DNA of 64,000 nucleotides from Piromyces finnis (GCA_002104945.1 MCFH01000003.1:992001-1056000), one strand, 5' to 3'. Positions 43,213 through 56,129 are shown, counted from the stretch's first letter. Notes: a model not told the origin generated them from the letters alone. Translations and numbers: made by a program.

Positions 43213-43456
43213 AATAACTTAATTAATAAAGAAGAAAAATCATCATAGGAAAACATAAAATTTCTCAAAACGTCACAAATGGACCATAATAATTCAGAAA
43301 GTCAAAATATATAATAAATTATCATTATCTACTAGTCAAAAAAATCAAATAATTTTGAAAAATTCAAAAATTTCATCAATTAAAAATTTGAGGGAAAATA
43401 ATGGTATATAGATAATATGAAATTTTCAGGAAATTCAAAAAATTTTTCAATCCAGA

Positions 43457-44066
43457 TGTAAAGATATCAAACACCTCAGCTTGATATCTTTAATGTAACT
43501 TAAGCCACAAATATTATTGTTTAAGTTACACAAATTATTATAGAAAAAGAAAATGAGACATAATTTATTTATTAATAATTAAAGTTTAAAACAAAATAAA
43601 TTATTAATTTATTTTTAATGTTTAACAAGTAAATTAAAATTCTCAATTTAAATCCCTAGTTTTAGTATTGTTTTTTCATAGAAATAGAGAAATAATATAT
43701 AAATAATAAATGATTAATATATCAATAATACATGGGCACATATTCAAATTGAATAGTACTTAATTTGAATTGCCAATTGTATTTTACTAAAAATAGTTAT
43801 AGTTTAAATATTTATTAATAATTAAGATTTTTGCGTAGATTTTAAATAATAATATAAGAAATAAATAATTATAATATAAATGTATTTAGGAAAAATATAA
43901 ATAGATGATATTTTTCATCATTTTATCGATGTAATTGTTATTAATAAAATTTCTACTATAATAAAAGATATTTTTTTAATAAACCAATTTTTATTTTTTA
44001 TTTTAAATTTAGTGTTATTGTAATAGAATAGATATCATAATCTATTCTTTCTGTGTCACCATTACA
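43457..44066 (+). mobile_element. LTR-1 copy
   Basis: TGTAAAGATATCAAACACC to GTGTCACCATTACA. The left flank CCAGA and right flank ATACT differ, and the right neighbour is the inside of a reversed LTR-2. A recombination or deletion after insertion is likely. Confidence 0.82.
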
Positions 44067-44580
44067 ATACTATCCTATTTAATTATACATATATTCAATA
44101 TAAAATAAACAAAACTAATTTAATGCTAATTTAATTAAATAATAAAATAATAAAACTAAACTAAAACTAATTAAATACACTTTTGATTCAATTTGAGTAA
44201 ACTACAAATTGAATACAGTCCATGTATTACCTATATATTAATTAAATATTAATAATACTATTTATTATATATTTGCTGTTAAAAATTGCTAATTTAAAAC
44301 TACACCAAAGTTATTAAACTAATTTTAATTAAATAAAAACTTTTTAAGATTTAATTTGAATATTTAAAATATTTAAATTTAATTATCTAAATAATTTAAA
44401 GATATATTTTATATCTTTAGATTATTTAATAATTAATTATTAATTATTAAATAATAAATTAATATTTAGTAAAATTGATTTTTTAGAATAAATTTTATGT
44501 AATGATTTAATAATAAATTATTTTATAATAATTCCGTTAAATTTAAATTAAGGAATAAAAGAATTTTAATTAAATTTAAA
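44067..44580. repeat. Two LTR-2 fragments in inverted orientation
   Basis: 44067-44394 is reversed LTR-2 (TAATTAAATACACTTTTGATT to TTAAATTTAATTATC). 44400-44580 is forward LTR-2 from its first bases (AAGATATATTTTATATCTTTAG). The two are joined head to head. Confidence 0.7.
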
Positions 44581-45382
44581 TAATCAAAATATTTCTAATT
44601 TTATAAATTAATATAATAGTAAATAATTAAAATAATATAAAATATTGTAACGAATCTTGATATAATTTGATAATAATCTTAATTTTGAATTTTACTTCAA
44701 AAAGTGATTATTATATTATATCTTTTGTTATAACTATATAAGTTATATTGATTAAGATTTAAAATCGTTTTTATAAAAATTAATAAAATTGTTTTGTTAA
44801 AACACTAAATTGTTTTATTAGAAACACTTGTTTTTCTAATATTTAAATATTTAAAATTTTATTTATTTAAGTATAAAAGTGATTATTAAAATTACAAAAA
44901 TATTAACTAAACTATATAATATTTCTTTATTAATAATAATAATAATGATTAAAATAAGAATATTTACATATATTTATATTTTCTTTTGAATTTAAACTAT
45001 TTACATTAAAACAATAAAATTAATAACTATTTACAATAAAAGTAATAAAAGTAATTAGAAATAACAATAAAAGAAATAATTAAAAGTTAAAGAATATAAA
45101 AAGTTGTTTATTTTACAATTAATTAAAGTAATAATTATTTTTAATGTTTTAATAAAGGTGTTTAATTATATTATTTTATAACATGAATTATTATATTTGT
45201 TTACTTTTAAAGTGTAATTTACTAACGAAGTTATTAAATATTTAATTTAACAATTAATTTAACAAAAGTTATATATTTTGATCTCGATTAATTAAAGTTT
45301 ATTATTTTCTTTCAATAATCAAAATATATGCAGTGTTTAGGATTAGTCTCATTTTAGAATTTTGGTAAAGTACTTAATTAAA
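44581..45382. other. Noncoding; possible LTR start at 44646
   Basis: TGTAACGAATCTTGATATAA at 44646 looks like the start of an LTR of the TGTAACGA type (LTR-7, LTR-8). The rest is A/T-rich with repeated ATTTACAATAAAAGTAATAA words near 45030. It may contain the 3' LTR of the family Q element, but no second copy was found to confirm that. Confidence 0.4.
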
Positions 45383-48300
45383 CTATAACTTATTAAGATC
45401 AGGAAACATTATTTCTAATGGCCATGTGTCTCTTCTACCATATAATAATTCGAAACTACTAAACTTTGTTTTTGAATTTTTGGTAGTTCTAAGTGACCAT
45501 AATGCAGATGGTAGATATTCATCCCATTCAGATTCATTTTCAATTAAGAGTCTTAAAGTTTTTCCTATTTCTTTGTTTCTATTCTCAATCATACCATTAG
45601 ATTGTGGGTGATGAGGAGAAACAAAATGAACCCATGATCCATATAAATCAATCATCATTTTAGTAATATCAGAAATAAATGAACTTCCATTATCAGTAAC
45701 AATTATTTCTGGTGGACCATGTCTTGTTATTACTTCTATTAAAAATTTTATTACTTCTTCTGATTTCATATTTGGAATTGCTTTAGCTTCAACCCATTTA
45801 GTGAAATAATCAACAAGGGTAATAATATAAGAATTTCCATGTTTAGTAAGTGGTAATGGATCAACTATATCTAATCCGACTCTAGTAAATGGTTGTTCAA
45901 TTGGGGTTATATTATCTTCAGTATTTTTAGGTAAAGGCTTAGGTCTACAAAGTTGACATTTTCTACAGGACTTTACCCACATTCTAACATCATTCCAAAT
46001 ACCAGGCCAATAATAAGATTTTGAAATTCTATTTGTGGTCTTTTCAGCACTTTCATGACCAACAGAATGAGTACGACTAATAATATCTTTTTTATCTTCA
46101 TCTTTATAAATAACTTTAAGATATAATTTATCTTTTTTTATAATAAAGAGTATTATCAACAACTTGATAATTTTTAGTAAAATATTTTTTTATTCCTTCA
46201 GGTAGGTCTAAATCTTGGATTAAAATCAGACAAAATTGCATAAGCACAATTTACTATTTCATCAGAATTTTTAGAAGGTAATCTTGAAAGGGCATCAGCA
46301 AAAACATTTTTCTTTCCTTTATCATATTTTAATTCAATTTTATATTTATTAAATTCTTCAATCCATCTAGCATGTCTACCTTTTGATGGAATATTCTTTT
46401 TATAAAATCCCAGTAATGGTTTATGATCAGTAATTAATATGGTAGGATTTTTATTACTTATGATATATTGGCGAAATTGTAGAATTGCATAATAAATAGC
46501 TAATCCTTCAAGGTCAGTAACAGAATAATTCTTTTCTGAAGTAGATAAAGTACGACTAATACAACAAATTGGATGTTCCAATTTGTCCCCCTCCACCTGT
46601 AAGAGTACAGCACCAATGCCATTAGTTGATGCATCAGTACGAATAATAAATTCTTTATTAAAATCAGGATAACTTAAAATAGGATCACTTAATAGACATT
46701 GTCGGATATCTTCAAAAGCATTATTACATTCTTGTGACAAAATATATTCTTGGTCTTTCTTTAAATTAAAAAGAGAGTTTGCTCTAATAGAAAAATTTTG
46801 AATAAACTTGCGGTAGTAACTAGCTAAACCTAGGAATGATCTTAGTTCATTAACATTTCTTGGAGCATTCCATAAAGCAATACTTTGAACTTTAGAAGGA
46901 ACAGTTTTTAATCCGTTAGGTGTAAGTACATGTCCTAGTACTTCTACCTTTTCTTGAAAGAATTTACATTTTTGTAAATTAAGAGAAAGATTATATTTAG
47001 ATAATATTTCAAAAACTTGTTGTAAATGATAAAGATGTTCTTCTGGTGATTTAGAATAAACAACAATATCATCAATGTAAACAAAAAGACATTTACCAAT
47101 TAATGGTAAAAGAATCCTATTCATTTCTCGCTGGAAAGTAGCGGGTGCATTAGTTAAACCAAATGGCATTACTTTAAAATTATAATTACCAAATTTTGTT
47201 GTAAAAGCAGTTTTTTCAATATCATTTGGGTTCATAGGAATTTTGTGGTAGCCAGAATATAAATCTAAAGCAGAAAATATTTTTGCACCATTAACAGAAG
47301 AGATTAATTCATCAATAAAAGAATAAAAGGAAGTGCATAAGAATCCTTAATAGTAATTTCATTAAGTCTTCTATAATCAATACACATTCTCCATTTACCA
47401 TTTTTCTTTTGTACAAGTAAAACTGGAAATGACCATGGAGAGTGAGAAGGAGTAATTAAACCTTTATCAAGTAATGAAAGAATTTCACTTTTTAAAATAT
47501 CAGCATGTTCCTTAGATAATTTATAAGGTTTTAATTTTATTGGTTTATTAGTAGTAGTAATTATAGAATGAGGTTCTAAATCCGCAGTAGTTAATTGACA
47601 CATTGATGTAGCCATACAATTTTTATATTTATTTATAATGTGTTCAAATTTTGATTTAATATTATCAGGTGTTGAATTTAAGATTTCTTTTAACGTATCT
47701 TGAAATTCTTGGTTTTCTTCTTTTGAAATAATTATAGAATTCATTAAGGGAATATCATTAGCATCATTATCATTACTGTTGATAATGTTTGTAATTTTCT
47801 TTAAACCTTTTTTAGTTTTCTGGTATATATAATCATCGTCAGGGTCAATAAATAAACGGTATTTCTTTTGAATACCTCTTCCAAAAATTATATCAAAGTA
47901 TGGATTACTTTGTTCAATAATATAAAATTTTTCTAAAATAGTACAACAATTATTAATATTTATTTTTAAAGTAGTAAAACATTTGTAGGAACAGTAGTAC
48001 CATTAGCAATAGTTATATTTTGTTCCTCATCACTTTTTCCAATATTTTTATTTGATAGTTTATTAAAACCATTTGTAGTAATGATATTGACATTTGCGCC
48101 AGTATCATAAAGAATTTTTAAATATTTTCCATTTATATCACCAATTATTAATGGAATATTAGAGTTATTAAAGGAGTACATCACTTTTTCAACTTTAGGT
48201 TTACATCCTTGTTCTAATTCTTTTCTAAGTGATGGACTAGCAGAAAGTAATTGAGAAAGACTTATTTTTGGATATAAATTATTTGCTTCTTTAATTATAC

Positions 48301-48858
48301 TAAATTTATCTTTGGTTTTTAACATTTGTATTTCTGTCATATTTCTTTTTGTGGTTACTTTGGTTTTGACAGAATTTTTCTTTACTTTTACATCACTTGT
48401 TTCATTATTATTTTTAAAAGTTTCTTCATTGGTAGAATCATTAGAGTTATTAATTTCAATAGGTTGGATATGTTCTTTTGTATTAGTAACTTCTTCTAAA
48501 GGTATTTCATTTGTATTATTTTGTTCTTCTTCAATTTCTATTTCTATTTCTTCATTTGGGGTTTCTTCCATAACTTCATCTTTATCTTCGCTAATTTTTC
48601 TTCTACGAGTATCTCTAATAGCCTTCTTTTGTTGTTTTAAATTCCTAATGTTAGGTTGGTTAAGTATTGAGGGTTTGACAATACTTTTATTATTTGGTGA
48701 TATTTTATTTTTATCTAATGTTTTAACATTTATTTTCTTCTTTTGAGCCGCATTAATAGAATAATTATTTTCATTAGAGATATTAGAATTTATTTGTGCT
48801 TCTTGTGTATTTTGTGAACTATTTGCAATTTTAGTTTTTATGAGAGATTGCTTACTCC
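45383..48858 (-). pseudogene. Family Q Ty3/gypsy pol, frame-broken
   Basis: Read leftward: an acidic Asn/Glu-rich linker from ATG 48571 (EIEIEIEEEQNNTNEIP), protease LKILYDTGANVNIIT near 48115, a frameshift near 47970, the RT start with [20 protein letters not shown] near 47370, a frameshift near 47320, RT with FVYIDDIVVYS (47075), RNase H RTDASTNGIGAVLLQ (46635), DHKPLLGFY and FADALSRLP. After two more breaks (46200, 46150) comes the integrase: zinc finger with SVGHESAEKT and CRKCQLC, then VGLDIVDP, VTDNGSSF and NGMIENRNKE as the three acidic residues of the DDE core. It ends at 45383 without a chromodomain. All enzymatic parts were once present; at least four frameshifts disable it. Confidence 0.9.
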
Positions 48859-48864
48859 CATTAT

Positions 48865-49833
48865 TTAGTTTAAATGATTGTATTCGTCATCTAATTCTGG
48901 ACAATCATTCGTAGTATGACCTATTCTTTTACAATTTAAGCAAACATTAATTTTTAGGTCAGCAAGCTTTTGAGTTATTTCTTTTAACTCATCATCATTA
49001 TTTTGTGGGTATTTTAAGGTACTTCTTCTTTGCTCAACGTTTTGATTAATATTATTAAATCTTGAATAATTATTGTTATCATTATTGTAGTTATTACTTT
49101 GAATATTACTATTATAATTATTATTTCTATAGTTATTAGTATAATTTCTATTATTATAATTTTTGAAACTATTTTGAGTAGTGTTATTGTTATTCATTCG
49201 GTTATAACTATTAAAATTATTTGAATATGCTCTATCATTATTTCTTTGAGCATTATTATCATTTGGAGACCTTCTAGAACTAATGGAAGTTCTTATTTTT
49301 GGTCTATTTTCTTCAACTATATTGAAAATTTTCTCTTTCTTAATAGTAATGTTTCTGGCTTCTTCTAAACTTTTTGGTTCAGCTTCTAAAAGTGCTTCGT
49401 AAGTTTTAGTAAGGTTTCTAAAAGCATTAATGTAGTAGGACAATATGATTTCATTTGACATTTTTAAGTTTGTTTTATTTATTAAAGAGTCAAATTTAAT
49501 ATTGAATTCAGATACACTTTCATTTTTCTTTATTGTAATAGTAGACAATTCTAATAATCTAGAATTCTTTGGTACTGAACCTTTAAAATGACTTTTAAGG
49601 TTTTTGATGATGGTATTATAATCATCTGGTGTTTCTTTATTTAATGCATTAACTACAATTGTTCTAGCTGTACCTGTAGTTAATGATATAAGGTATTCTA
49701 ACTTTTCTTGTTCTGGTACCTTATATAAATTACACCAATGTTTAAAAGAAAATTCCCAATCATCAAATTCAACCTTTGTTGAACCCAAAATAGGTATTCT
49801 ATTAAAGGTAATACCTTTAGTAGTATTATCCAT
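48865..49833 (-). CDS. Family Q gypsy Gag (322 residues)
   Basis: It starts at ATG 49833 (MDNTTKGITFNRIPIL) and is open to 48865. The capsid-like N-terminal half includes FDDWEFSFKHWCNLYKVP and LLELSTITIKKNESVSEFN; residues about 185-275 are Asn/Tyr/Arg-rich low complexity; a CCHC knuckle CLNCKRIGHTTNDC stands near residue 298. It would bind genomic RNA and build the particle. Pol lies in a different frame downstream. This is the best preserved part of the family Q element. It lacks any homologue among family A or the chromovirus gags beyond the general retrotransposon pattern. Confidence 0.88.
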   Translation of the reverse strand: MDNTTKGITFNRIPILGSTKVEFDDWEFSFKHWCNLYKVPEQEKLEYLISLTTGTARTIVVNALNKETPDDYNTIIKNLKSHFKGSVPKNSRLLELSTITIKKNESVSEFNIKFDSLINKTNLKMSNEIILSYYINAFRNLTKTYEALLEAEPKSLEEARNITIKKEKIFNIVEENRPKIRTSISSRRSPNDNNAQRNNDRAYSNNFNSYNRMNNNNTTQNSFKNYNNRNYTNNYRNNNYNSNIQSNNYNNDNNNYSRFNNINQNVEQRRSTLKYPQNNDDELKEITQKLADLKINVCLNCKRIGHTTNDCPELDDEYNHLN

Positions 49834-51377
49834 TATTACTTTTTATTTTTATTTTATTTAATTTTATTTTAATATTTTATTTAAAAACTCAATTTTTATT
49901 TATTCTCAATAATTTAGCTATAAGAACAATAATATGTTTTTATTTACAACAATCTTTATTTACAATAATTTAGTTATAAGTACAGTAATATGTTTTTATT
50001 TACAATAGTCTTTATTTACAATAATATAATTTTATTTACAGGTATTTTATTTATTACTGTTATTAATAAAATATAATCTTATATAACGTCTATATAATGT
50101 AATATAAAAGGAGTAATTGGTTGTTATTTGTAAACACTTGTAGACACTTGTTTTAGTTTTATTGTAATTAAGAAGATTTTATTTTTGAGAAAATGTTAAG
50201 AATATATTTTATTTATATCAAGTTATTTATATATTAGTATTGTTAAAAAAAATATTTAATTTAGAGTAGGATGTTTATTTTATTTCTTTATTATAAGGCA
50301 GAAAATAATATTGATTATGTTATTATAGTACCTTCAGAGTACCCGACAGTTTCGTCACCGTGCCTTTCGACCTCCACTAACTAACCGTCATAAATATTAA
50401 GTGGTGTAATATTTACTTATTAGTTAGCGCTCTACTCCCCCACGATATGTGATAAAACTGCACTCTTACTAACTTACTATAAAACACTTTAATTATCTTA
50501 GTAATTAATTAACCAAAAAGATAAACAAAAGTTATTTTTCGCTGAAAATTAACTAAAAAAAGACAACTCAATATTATTGCTTTTATTATTTAAAATTTAT
50601 AACAATATTCTTAATTTTATTTGACCGATGATTATATTTTATAATTTTTATTAAATAATTTTTATCTTTAATTTATAAATTATAATTATTAATTTATAAT
50701 TATAATTTATGTATTTCTTTTCTTTTAAAAAAAAATAATTAAATATAAAACTTTATTTACAGGATTTATTTTTCGCTTTTTAGTGCCTTACAACAATTTA
50801 ATTAACCGGCAAAAGCTACTAACTAGAGGTAATATACTAGACCTCAAAATAAATTTAAACTATATATTTTTATGTCGCTTTACCTTCACGACAAACCTTT
50901 AGCCTTCGGTGACTAAAGTTCCTTATTCGCCAGAGTTCACAAAAGTATTCAACTTGAGAGTCCTGTATTGCGTGCTTTTTATCACACTAACAATCCCTTT
51001 CCCCAAGTAAGCGTGCTATTCACACTCGTCCTACTTTTACAAATACTTCAGTGATTAACAGCTATAGTTTCTAACCAACTGAAACTAGTTAATTATACAC
51101 TGAAACTCTGTATATGAGCTCTATACGCTCCTAGTATATTTTTACAAGTATTTTTATTTATAAAGTTTTATATTTATAATTTTTTTTTTTTTTTGGTGTA
51201 TATATATTTTTTATATATATATACTTAAATCTTTATTTATTATTATTTTGATTTATTTTTATTATATATTTATTTTTATGTATATATATCTAATGTATAT
51301 ATACCTATTTTATTATTATAATTAATTCTTTCAACTATCTTATTTATAATATTATCAATCTATTTATCTAATAATTT
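49834..51377. other. 5' flank of family Q, noncoding, with tandem repeat and GC-richer blocks
   Basis: A roughly 56-bp unit (CAATAATTTAGCTATAAGAAC / CAATAATTTAGTTATAAGTAC) is repeated at about 49909-50035. Two blocks of higher GC, 50325-50470 (GAGTACCCGACAGTTTCGTC onward) and 50780-51130 (ending CTCTATACGCTCCTAG), are probably LTR or leader sequence of family Q. No second LTR copy is in view to prove it. A T run and TATATA repeats fill 51178-51300. Confidence 0.45.
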
Positions 51378-51775
51378 ATGACTCATAGAAACTTATAGAA
51401 CTTATTCGAAAAAGAATAAGTTCGAATATTCGAAAAATTAAATATTTTATGTATTTTTATCACGGGATTCATTTTATGTAATTTTTAATTAATTTAAAGA
51501 ATAATTTAGAAAGAAAATTTAATTTTTAATTTAGCCACATCAGATTTAGAAAAAGTATAAATAGAAGTGATGTGAATCAAAAATTAAATAGTTGTGTTTT
51601 TATTAACTTTTAAATTTAAATCTTTATTTTTAAAAATTTAATAATAATAAAAAATTATTTTAAATAAATAAATTCATTGACTTAAAGGGAATACAAAATT
51701 TATTTTTCTATATAAATATTATTAATTCCTACATTAATAAATTCTTTATGTAGAAACTCGTTACAAATATAAATA
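51378..51775 (+). repeat. LTR-7 fragment, diverged
   Basis: It follows the chromovirus LTR on its coding strand from GACTCATAGAAACTTATAG, including the GAACTTATTC hairpin and GAAAAAGTATAAATAGAAGT, to CTCGTTACA. The 5' part that holds the tRNA-like segment in LTR-7 is not recognisable here. Confidence 0.75.
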
Positions 51776-52449
51776 TTTAATTAAATTTTAAAAATGTAAA
51801 ACATAAACAATTTTTGTTTATAAAAAAACTTAAATGTAATTATTTAATGTAAATAGAAATAGAAAATATTATTTTAAAACTTGTTACTAATTAGCAAGGA
51901 AAATTAGAAGATTTTAATAAAAATTATAATAAATTAATATATTTTCTTTTATAATACATGGCGAGATGTATTATATTTATTTTAAATTAACAAACTAATA
52001 TAATTAATAAATATAATTTAAAATTTTAAAAGCATTTTGTTTTATAAGACTTGTAGAATGGAGTAAGTAAAAATAAATCATTTAAATGCACACAAATATA
52101 CTACTTTCTAAGCCTATTTAGAATTAAGGTAATTTGAACCTGTGTCAATACAATTTGTAAGAAATATAGATATAATATCTATATTTATTAGTATAAGTAA
52201 TAAATATAAAATTTATTTATCTTCAATATTATTATTATAATATTTAATTAAATTATTTATAGATAAATTAAAAATAAAATTTTCAAATTACTACAAATCA
52301 AACAAATGCTAATCTATGGAAGAAAAATTTAATAATAAATTAATATTATCAATTTAGATTAGATAATTAGTATAATTTATTAAATATAATTAAATAATAT
52401 TTTTTCAAACCAATTTGTAGTAATTAGTAATAATTACTCAATTAAGTTT
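51776..52449. other. Noncoding A/T-rich stretch
   Basis: No gene, LTR boundary or structured RNA recognised. TGTAAGAAATATAG at 52156 weakly resembles an LTR-4 start. Confidence 0.5.
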
Positions 52450-52895
52450 TTCGTTTACATGGTTTACCTGATGAAATAATATCGGATCGAGGAACTCAGT
52501 ATACTTCAGAATTTTGGCAAAGATTATGCACTTTGTTGAACATTAAGCACAATATTTCGAGTGCTCACCATCCTCAAACAGACGGGCAGACTGAACGTGT
52601 AAATAGTATATTAGAACAATTTCTTAGATGTTATATTAACAAAAGAAAAGATAACTGGATGAACCTTTTGCCTTATGCCGAATTTGCGTATAATAATACA
52701 CTTCAACAATTTATAAATCAAACTCTATTCTTTGCAAATTATGGACAAAATCCAAGATTTAATACCGAAATTCCTGCTGATAGTGATAATAGGAGAGCTA
52801 ATAGGCACGCCTCTCAGATGCAAGATAATATTAAATTTTTAAAGAAGTACTTAGAGAAAGCCAAGGAAAGATATAATTTTAAAATAAATAAATAA
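52450..52895 (+). pseudogene. Family A integrase fragment
   Basis: From FRLHGLPDEIISDRGTQYTS (catalytic Asp of the core) through HHPQTDGQTERVNSILEQF (catalytic Glu), LLPYAEFAYNN and FANYGQNPRF to a stop near 52895. Only the second half of integrase is present: the zinc finger and first Asp are missing, and the sequence before 52450 is noncoding. It supplies the piece that both larger family A copies (12171 and 58278) lack. The downstream 52896-52983 matches 17545-17650 in reverse, consistent with a family A 3' end. Confidence 0.85.
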
Positions 52896-52983
52896 ATAAA
52901 TAAATTATTAAAAATAATTAGTTTAATTGTGTTAGTTTAGTGTTGTATACAAACCTGAACTTTAGTTTATTTTACATGGTTAC

Positions 52984-53247
52984 TGTAAAATATTGTATTA
53001 GTTAAATAATGTATTTAATACGTATGTAGATTAATGTATAATGTATTGAATTAATGTACCGTAAATTTTACAAAATATTTACATCACAATACATTAACAT
53101 AAATTTATGTAAAATTTAACTTATTGATAAGATAAAGTTTTTGATGATAAAATAGAATTTAAATTAAATAATTTTTAACCAATAAACATTTTAGATAATA
53201 AAAATTTTTTTATAAACTAAGCCTCAAAATTAGAAATATAATCAACC
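52984..53247 (+). repeat. LTR-3 copy, truncated
   Basis: TGTAAAATATTGTATTAG to TTAGAAATATAATCAACC, close to 11162 onward but with an internal deletion near 53236. LTR-1 starts directly after it. Confidence 0.75.
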
Positions 53248-54667
53248 TGTAAAGATATCAAACGCCTCAACTTGATATCTTTAATGTAACTTAAGCCATA
53301 AGTATTATTGTTTAAGTTACACAAATTATATTCAGAAAAAGAAAATGAGACATAATTTATTTATTAATAATTAAAGTTTAAAACAAAATAAATTATTAAT
53401 TTATTTTTAATGTTTAACAAGTAAATTAAAATTCTCAATTTAAATCCCTAGTTTTAGTATTGTTTTTTCATAGAAATAGATAAATAATATATAAATAATA
53501 AATGGTTAATATATCAATAATACATGGGCATATATTCAAATTGAATAGTACTTAATTTGAATTGCCAATTGTATTTTACTAAAAATAGTTATTGTAAAGA
53601 TATAAGATATATCTTTAGATTATTTAATAATTAATTATTAATTATTAAATAATAAATTAATATTTAGTAAAACTTATTATAAAATTTTTGAATAAATTTT
53701 ATGGAATAATTTAATAATAAATTGTTTTATAATAATTCCGTTAAAATTAAATTAAGATAAATATTTAAATTTAAGGAATAAAAGAATTTTAATTAAATTT
53801 AAATATTTCAAATATTTAAAATAATTAAAATATTTTTTAAATACTTTTTATTTAATTTTAGAATAGATTATACTTTTTTATTTAAATTTAGAATAGTTTA
53901 ATAATTTTAACTTAGTTTTAAAAATAGACTTATTTATATTTCAATAGGAAATATATTAAGAATAGTATTGATAATATTAAATTAATTTATAGAAAATACA
54001 TGGGCTTTATTCAATTTTGAGTTTACTCAAATTGAATTAAAAGTATAATGAATTAGTTTAGTTTAGTTCTGTTATTTTATTATTTAATTAAATTAGTTTT
54101 GTTTATTTTATATTAAATATATGTTTATTTAAATAGAATAATATATTAGAATATAATTATGAAAAAATATAAATACATGTATTTTTTGTTTATTAAATCG
54201 ATGTAATTGTTATTTTCAATTTTTTAATTATTAACTATTATATATAGTTAATAATATTTTTAAGAGTTTAAATAAAAATGTTTTTTTTTTTAAAATAAAA
54301 ATTTAATGTTTTATTTTTTTTTTATTTTTTGTGTTAATAAAAATTGTTTTGTTTTAAGTATAAAATCTGTTTTAAATTTTATACTTTTACAGTTATAGTT
54401 TAAATATTTATTAATAATTAAGATTTTAGTGTAGATTTTAAATAATAATATATAAGAAATAAATAGTTATAATATATTATAAATGTATTTAGGAAAAATA
54501 TAAATAGAAGATATTTTTCATCATTTTATCGATGTAATTGTTATTAATAAAATTTCTATTATAATAAAAGATATTTTTTAATAAAACAATTTTTATTTTT
54601 ATTTTAAATTTAGTGTTATTGTAATAGAATAGATATCCTAATCTATTCTTTTAGTGTCAACATTACA
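53248..54667 (+). mobile_element. LTR-1 copy interrupted by LTR-2
   Basis: The outer LTR-1 runs 53248-53592 and resumes at 54397 to GTGTCAACATTACA at 54667. The outer flanks (CAACC, ATAGC) do not match. Confidence 0.85.
53593..54391 (+). mobile_element. Solo LTR-2 nested in LTR-1
   Basis: TGTAAAGATATAAGATATATC to ATACTTTTACA. The target duplication GTTAT is at 53588-53592 and 54392-54396, restoring the LTR-1 word AAAATAGTTATAGTTTAAAT. Confidence 0.9.
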
Positions 54668-54965
54668 ATAGCAATTACCCAACGAAATTCAAGAATACGT
54701 TAGGGTATCTACCGCCGAAGGACAAGAAATTGAAGAAAGTAAACTATTAATATCTCCAAGAACCTATTAATACAAAACTTGTTCGACACTGCTTTTGCAG
54801 AACGCGTCTGAATAACTTTTGTATTATTTGATATACTAAAATTATCTTTTGTAAATAATTAAAAAAAAAAAAATTTACTTACTTGAAATAGTAGTAAGAA
54901 AACATCTTATTTATTTTAGTAAGTTGGAGGGTTTAATTAGTGAGTTTGAAAATTTGAATTTAGAA
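54668..54965 (+). other. Leader of the family A element, possible coding scrap
   Basis: 54677-54770 reads QLPNEIQEYVRVSTAEGQEI and SKLLISPRTY before a stop; I do not recognise it. TTGTTCGACACTGCTTTTGC at 54780 precedes an A run and the family A gag. Confidence 0.35.
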
Positions 54966-56129
54966 ATGAGTGATAGGACTGTGGGTGTTTCCGGGAATTC
55001 GGGGAACATTATTAATGCTCCACCGATATTTTCTGGTAAACAAAGAGAATTGGATGGATTTTTAACCAGAGTTGAGTTGGTATTTCGTACTCGACCGACA
55101 CTGTATAATACAGATCGAGTCAAGGTCGACTTCGTTATATCATACTTCTCTGGTAAACCTTTGGAATGGGCTTCAGTGTTGATGAAGAATAATAGTGGAG
55201 TTTTAAATCATTATGATGAATTTGTAGATAGGTTGAAGGCTAATTTTGGCAGTTATAGATACGATACCGTTGTAGCTAACGGTAAATTAGATAATCTTCG
55301 CCAAAGGAAACTTGGTCAGGTATTAGATTACATTACCGAGTTTCAACGTATTAGCCAAAATTCAAGCTTTAATGATAGCGCAAAAATCTACATGTTTCTG
55401 AAAGGTTTATTACCACCACTTAGGGAGAAGTTGGCTTTCATTGAATCAAACCCAACTTCAATTGAACAATTGATTTCTTCAACTATTTTAGTTGAAGATA
55501 TGATGAAAAGGAATTCTCTAAGTGAATTTTATTTTAACGGTAGCAGGGCTAACGATCCTATGGATGTGGATGTATTTAGAATTAGTAGAGAAAATAAACG
55601 CAAAAGGTATGTGAATATCCAAGGATCAAGTAAAAATTACAATGAAAACATAGACAATTTTGAAGAAGAAAAGAAAAAGGGGTTATGTTTTCTTTGTAAA
55701 CAGCCAGGACATTTAAAGTTTAATTGTCCTAATAGAGTAAAGCCCAGAAAAGTGTTAAGAATTGTTAAAGAAAGGACTCCAAAAATTGTTAATCCAAAAA
55801 TTTACAAAGTTGGAGTCAAGGCAGTGAAAAGTTATTTAAACCTTGTGGACTTTTACCTGAGTACCAATGAAGTTTCGGAAGTTAAAATTAAGGTTTTAAT
55901 TGATTCCGGTTCTGAATTAAATTTCATTAATCCAAGTCTTGCTGAAGACCTTGGTATTAATTTGGAAAAAGTGGAACCATTCTGTGTATCTGGTGTTAGT
56001 GATGGAGTTGTTAGTGTTTGGGAAAGGACTGAGAAGTGCATGCTCCGTTGCAAAAATCACTTCGAAGTAATTCAACTTTATGGATTACAAGTTCCCGGTG
56101 TTGATGTTATTCTTGTTTGCCGTGGATAA
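54966..56129 (+). CDS. Family A gypsy Gag and start of protease (387 residues)
   Basis: The first ATG is 54966 (MSDRTVGVSGNSGN), the same relative position as MDRN in the minus copy; the upstream frame is open but has no ATG. Gag includes PPIFSGKQRELDGFLTRVEL, KPLEWASVLMKNN and a helical second half; DPMDVDVF precedes a CCHC knuckle CFLCKQPGHLKFNC near residue 240. The aspartic protease motif VLIDSGSELNFI lies near residue 315. The frame ends at 56129, 13 bp past the start of the pol frame, because a base is missing in the GVDVILG-LPW junction. Unlike the minus copy, gag and protease are continuous here. Confidence 0.88.
   Translation: MSDRTVGVSGNSGNIINAPPIFSGKQRELDGFLTRVELVFRTRPTLYNTDRVKVDFVISYFSGKPLEWASVLMKNNSGVLNHYDEFVDRLKANFGSYRYDTVVANGKLDNLRQRKLGQVLDYITEFQRISQNSSFNDSAKIYMFLKGLLPPLREKLAFIESNPTSIEQLISSTILVEDMMKRNSLSEFYFNGSRANDPMDVDVFRISRENKRKRYVNIQGSSKNYNENIDNFEEEKKKGLCFLCKQPGHLKFNCPNRVKPRKVLRIVKERTPKIVNPKIYKVGVKAVKSYLNLVDFYLSTNEVSEVKIKVLIDSGSELNFINPSLAEDLGINLEKVEPFCVSGVSDGVVSVWERTEKCMLRCKNHFEVIQLYGLQVPGVDVILVCRG

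Noticed and set aside
48312-48746. Plus-strand hydrophobic ORF
   Set aside because: Antisense shadow of the acidic linker of family Q pol.
56111-56129. Programmed frameshift between family A gag-protease and pol
   Set aside because: No slippery heptamer is visible; the overlap is fully explained by loss of one base compared with the expected ILG-LPW junction.
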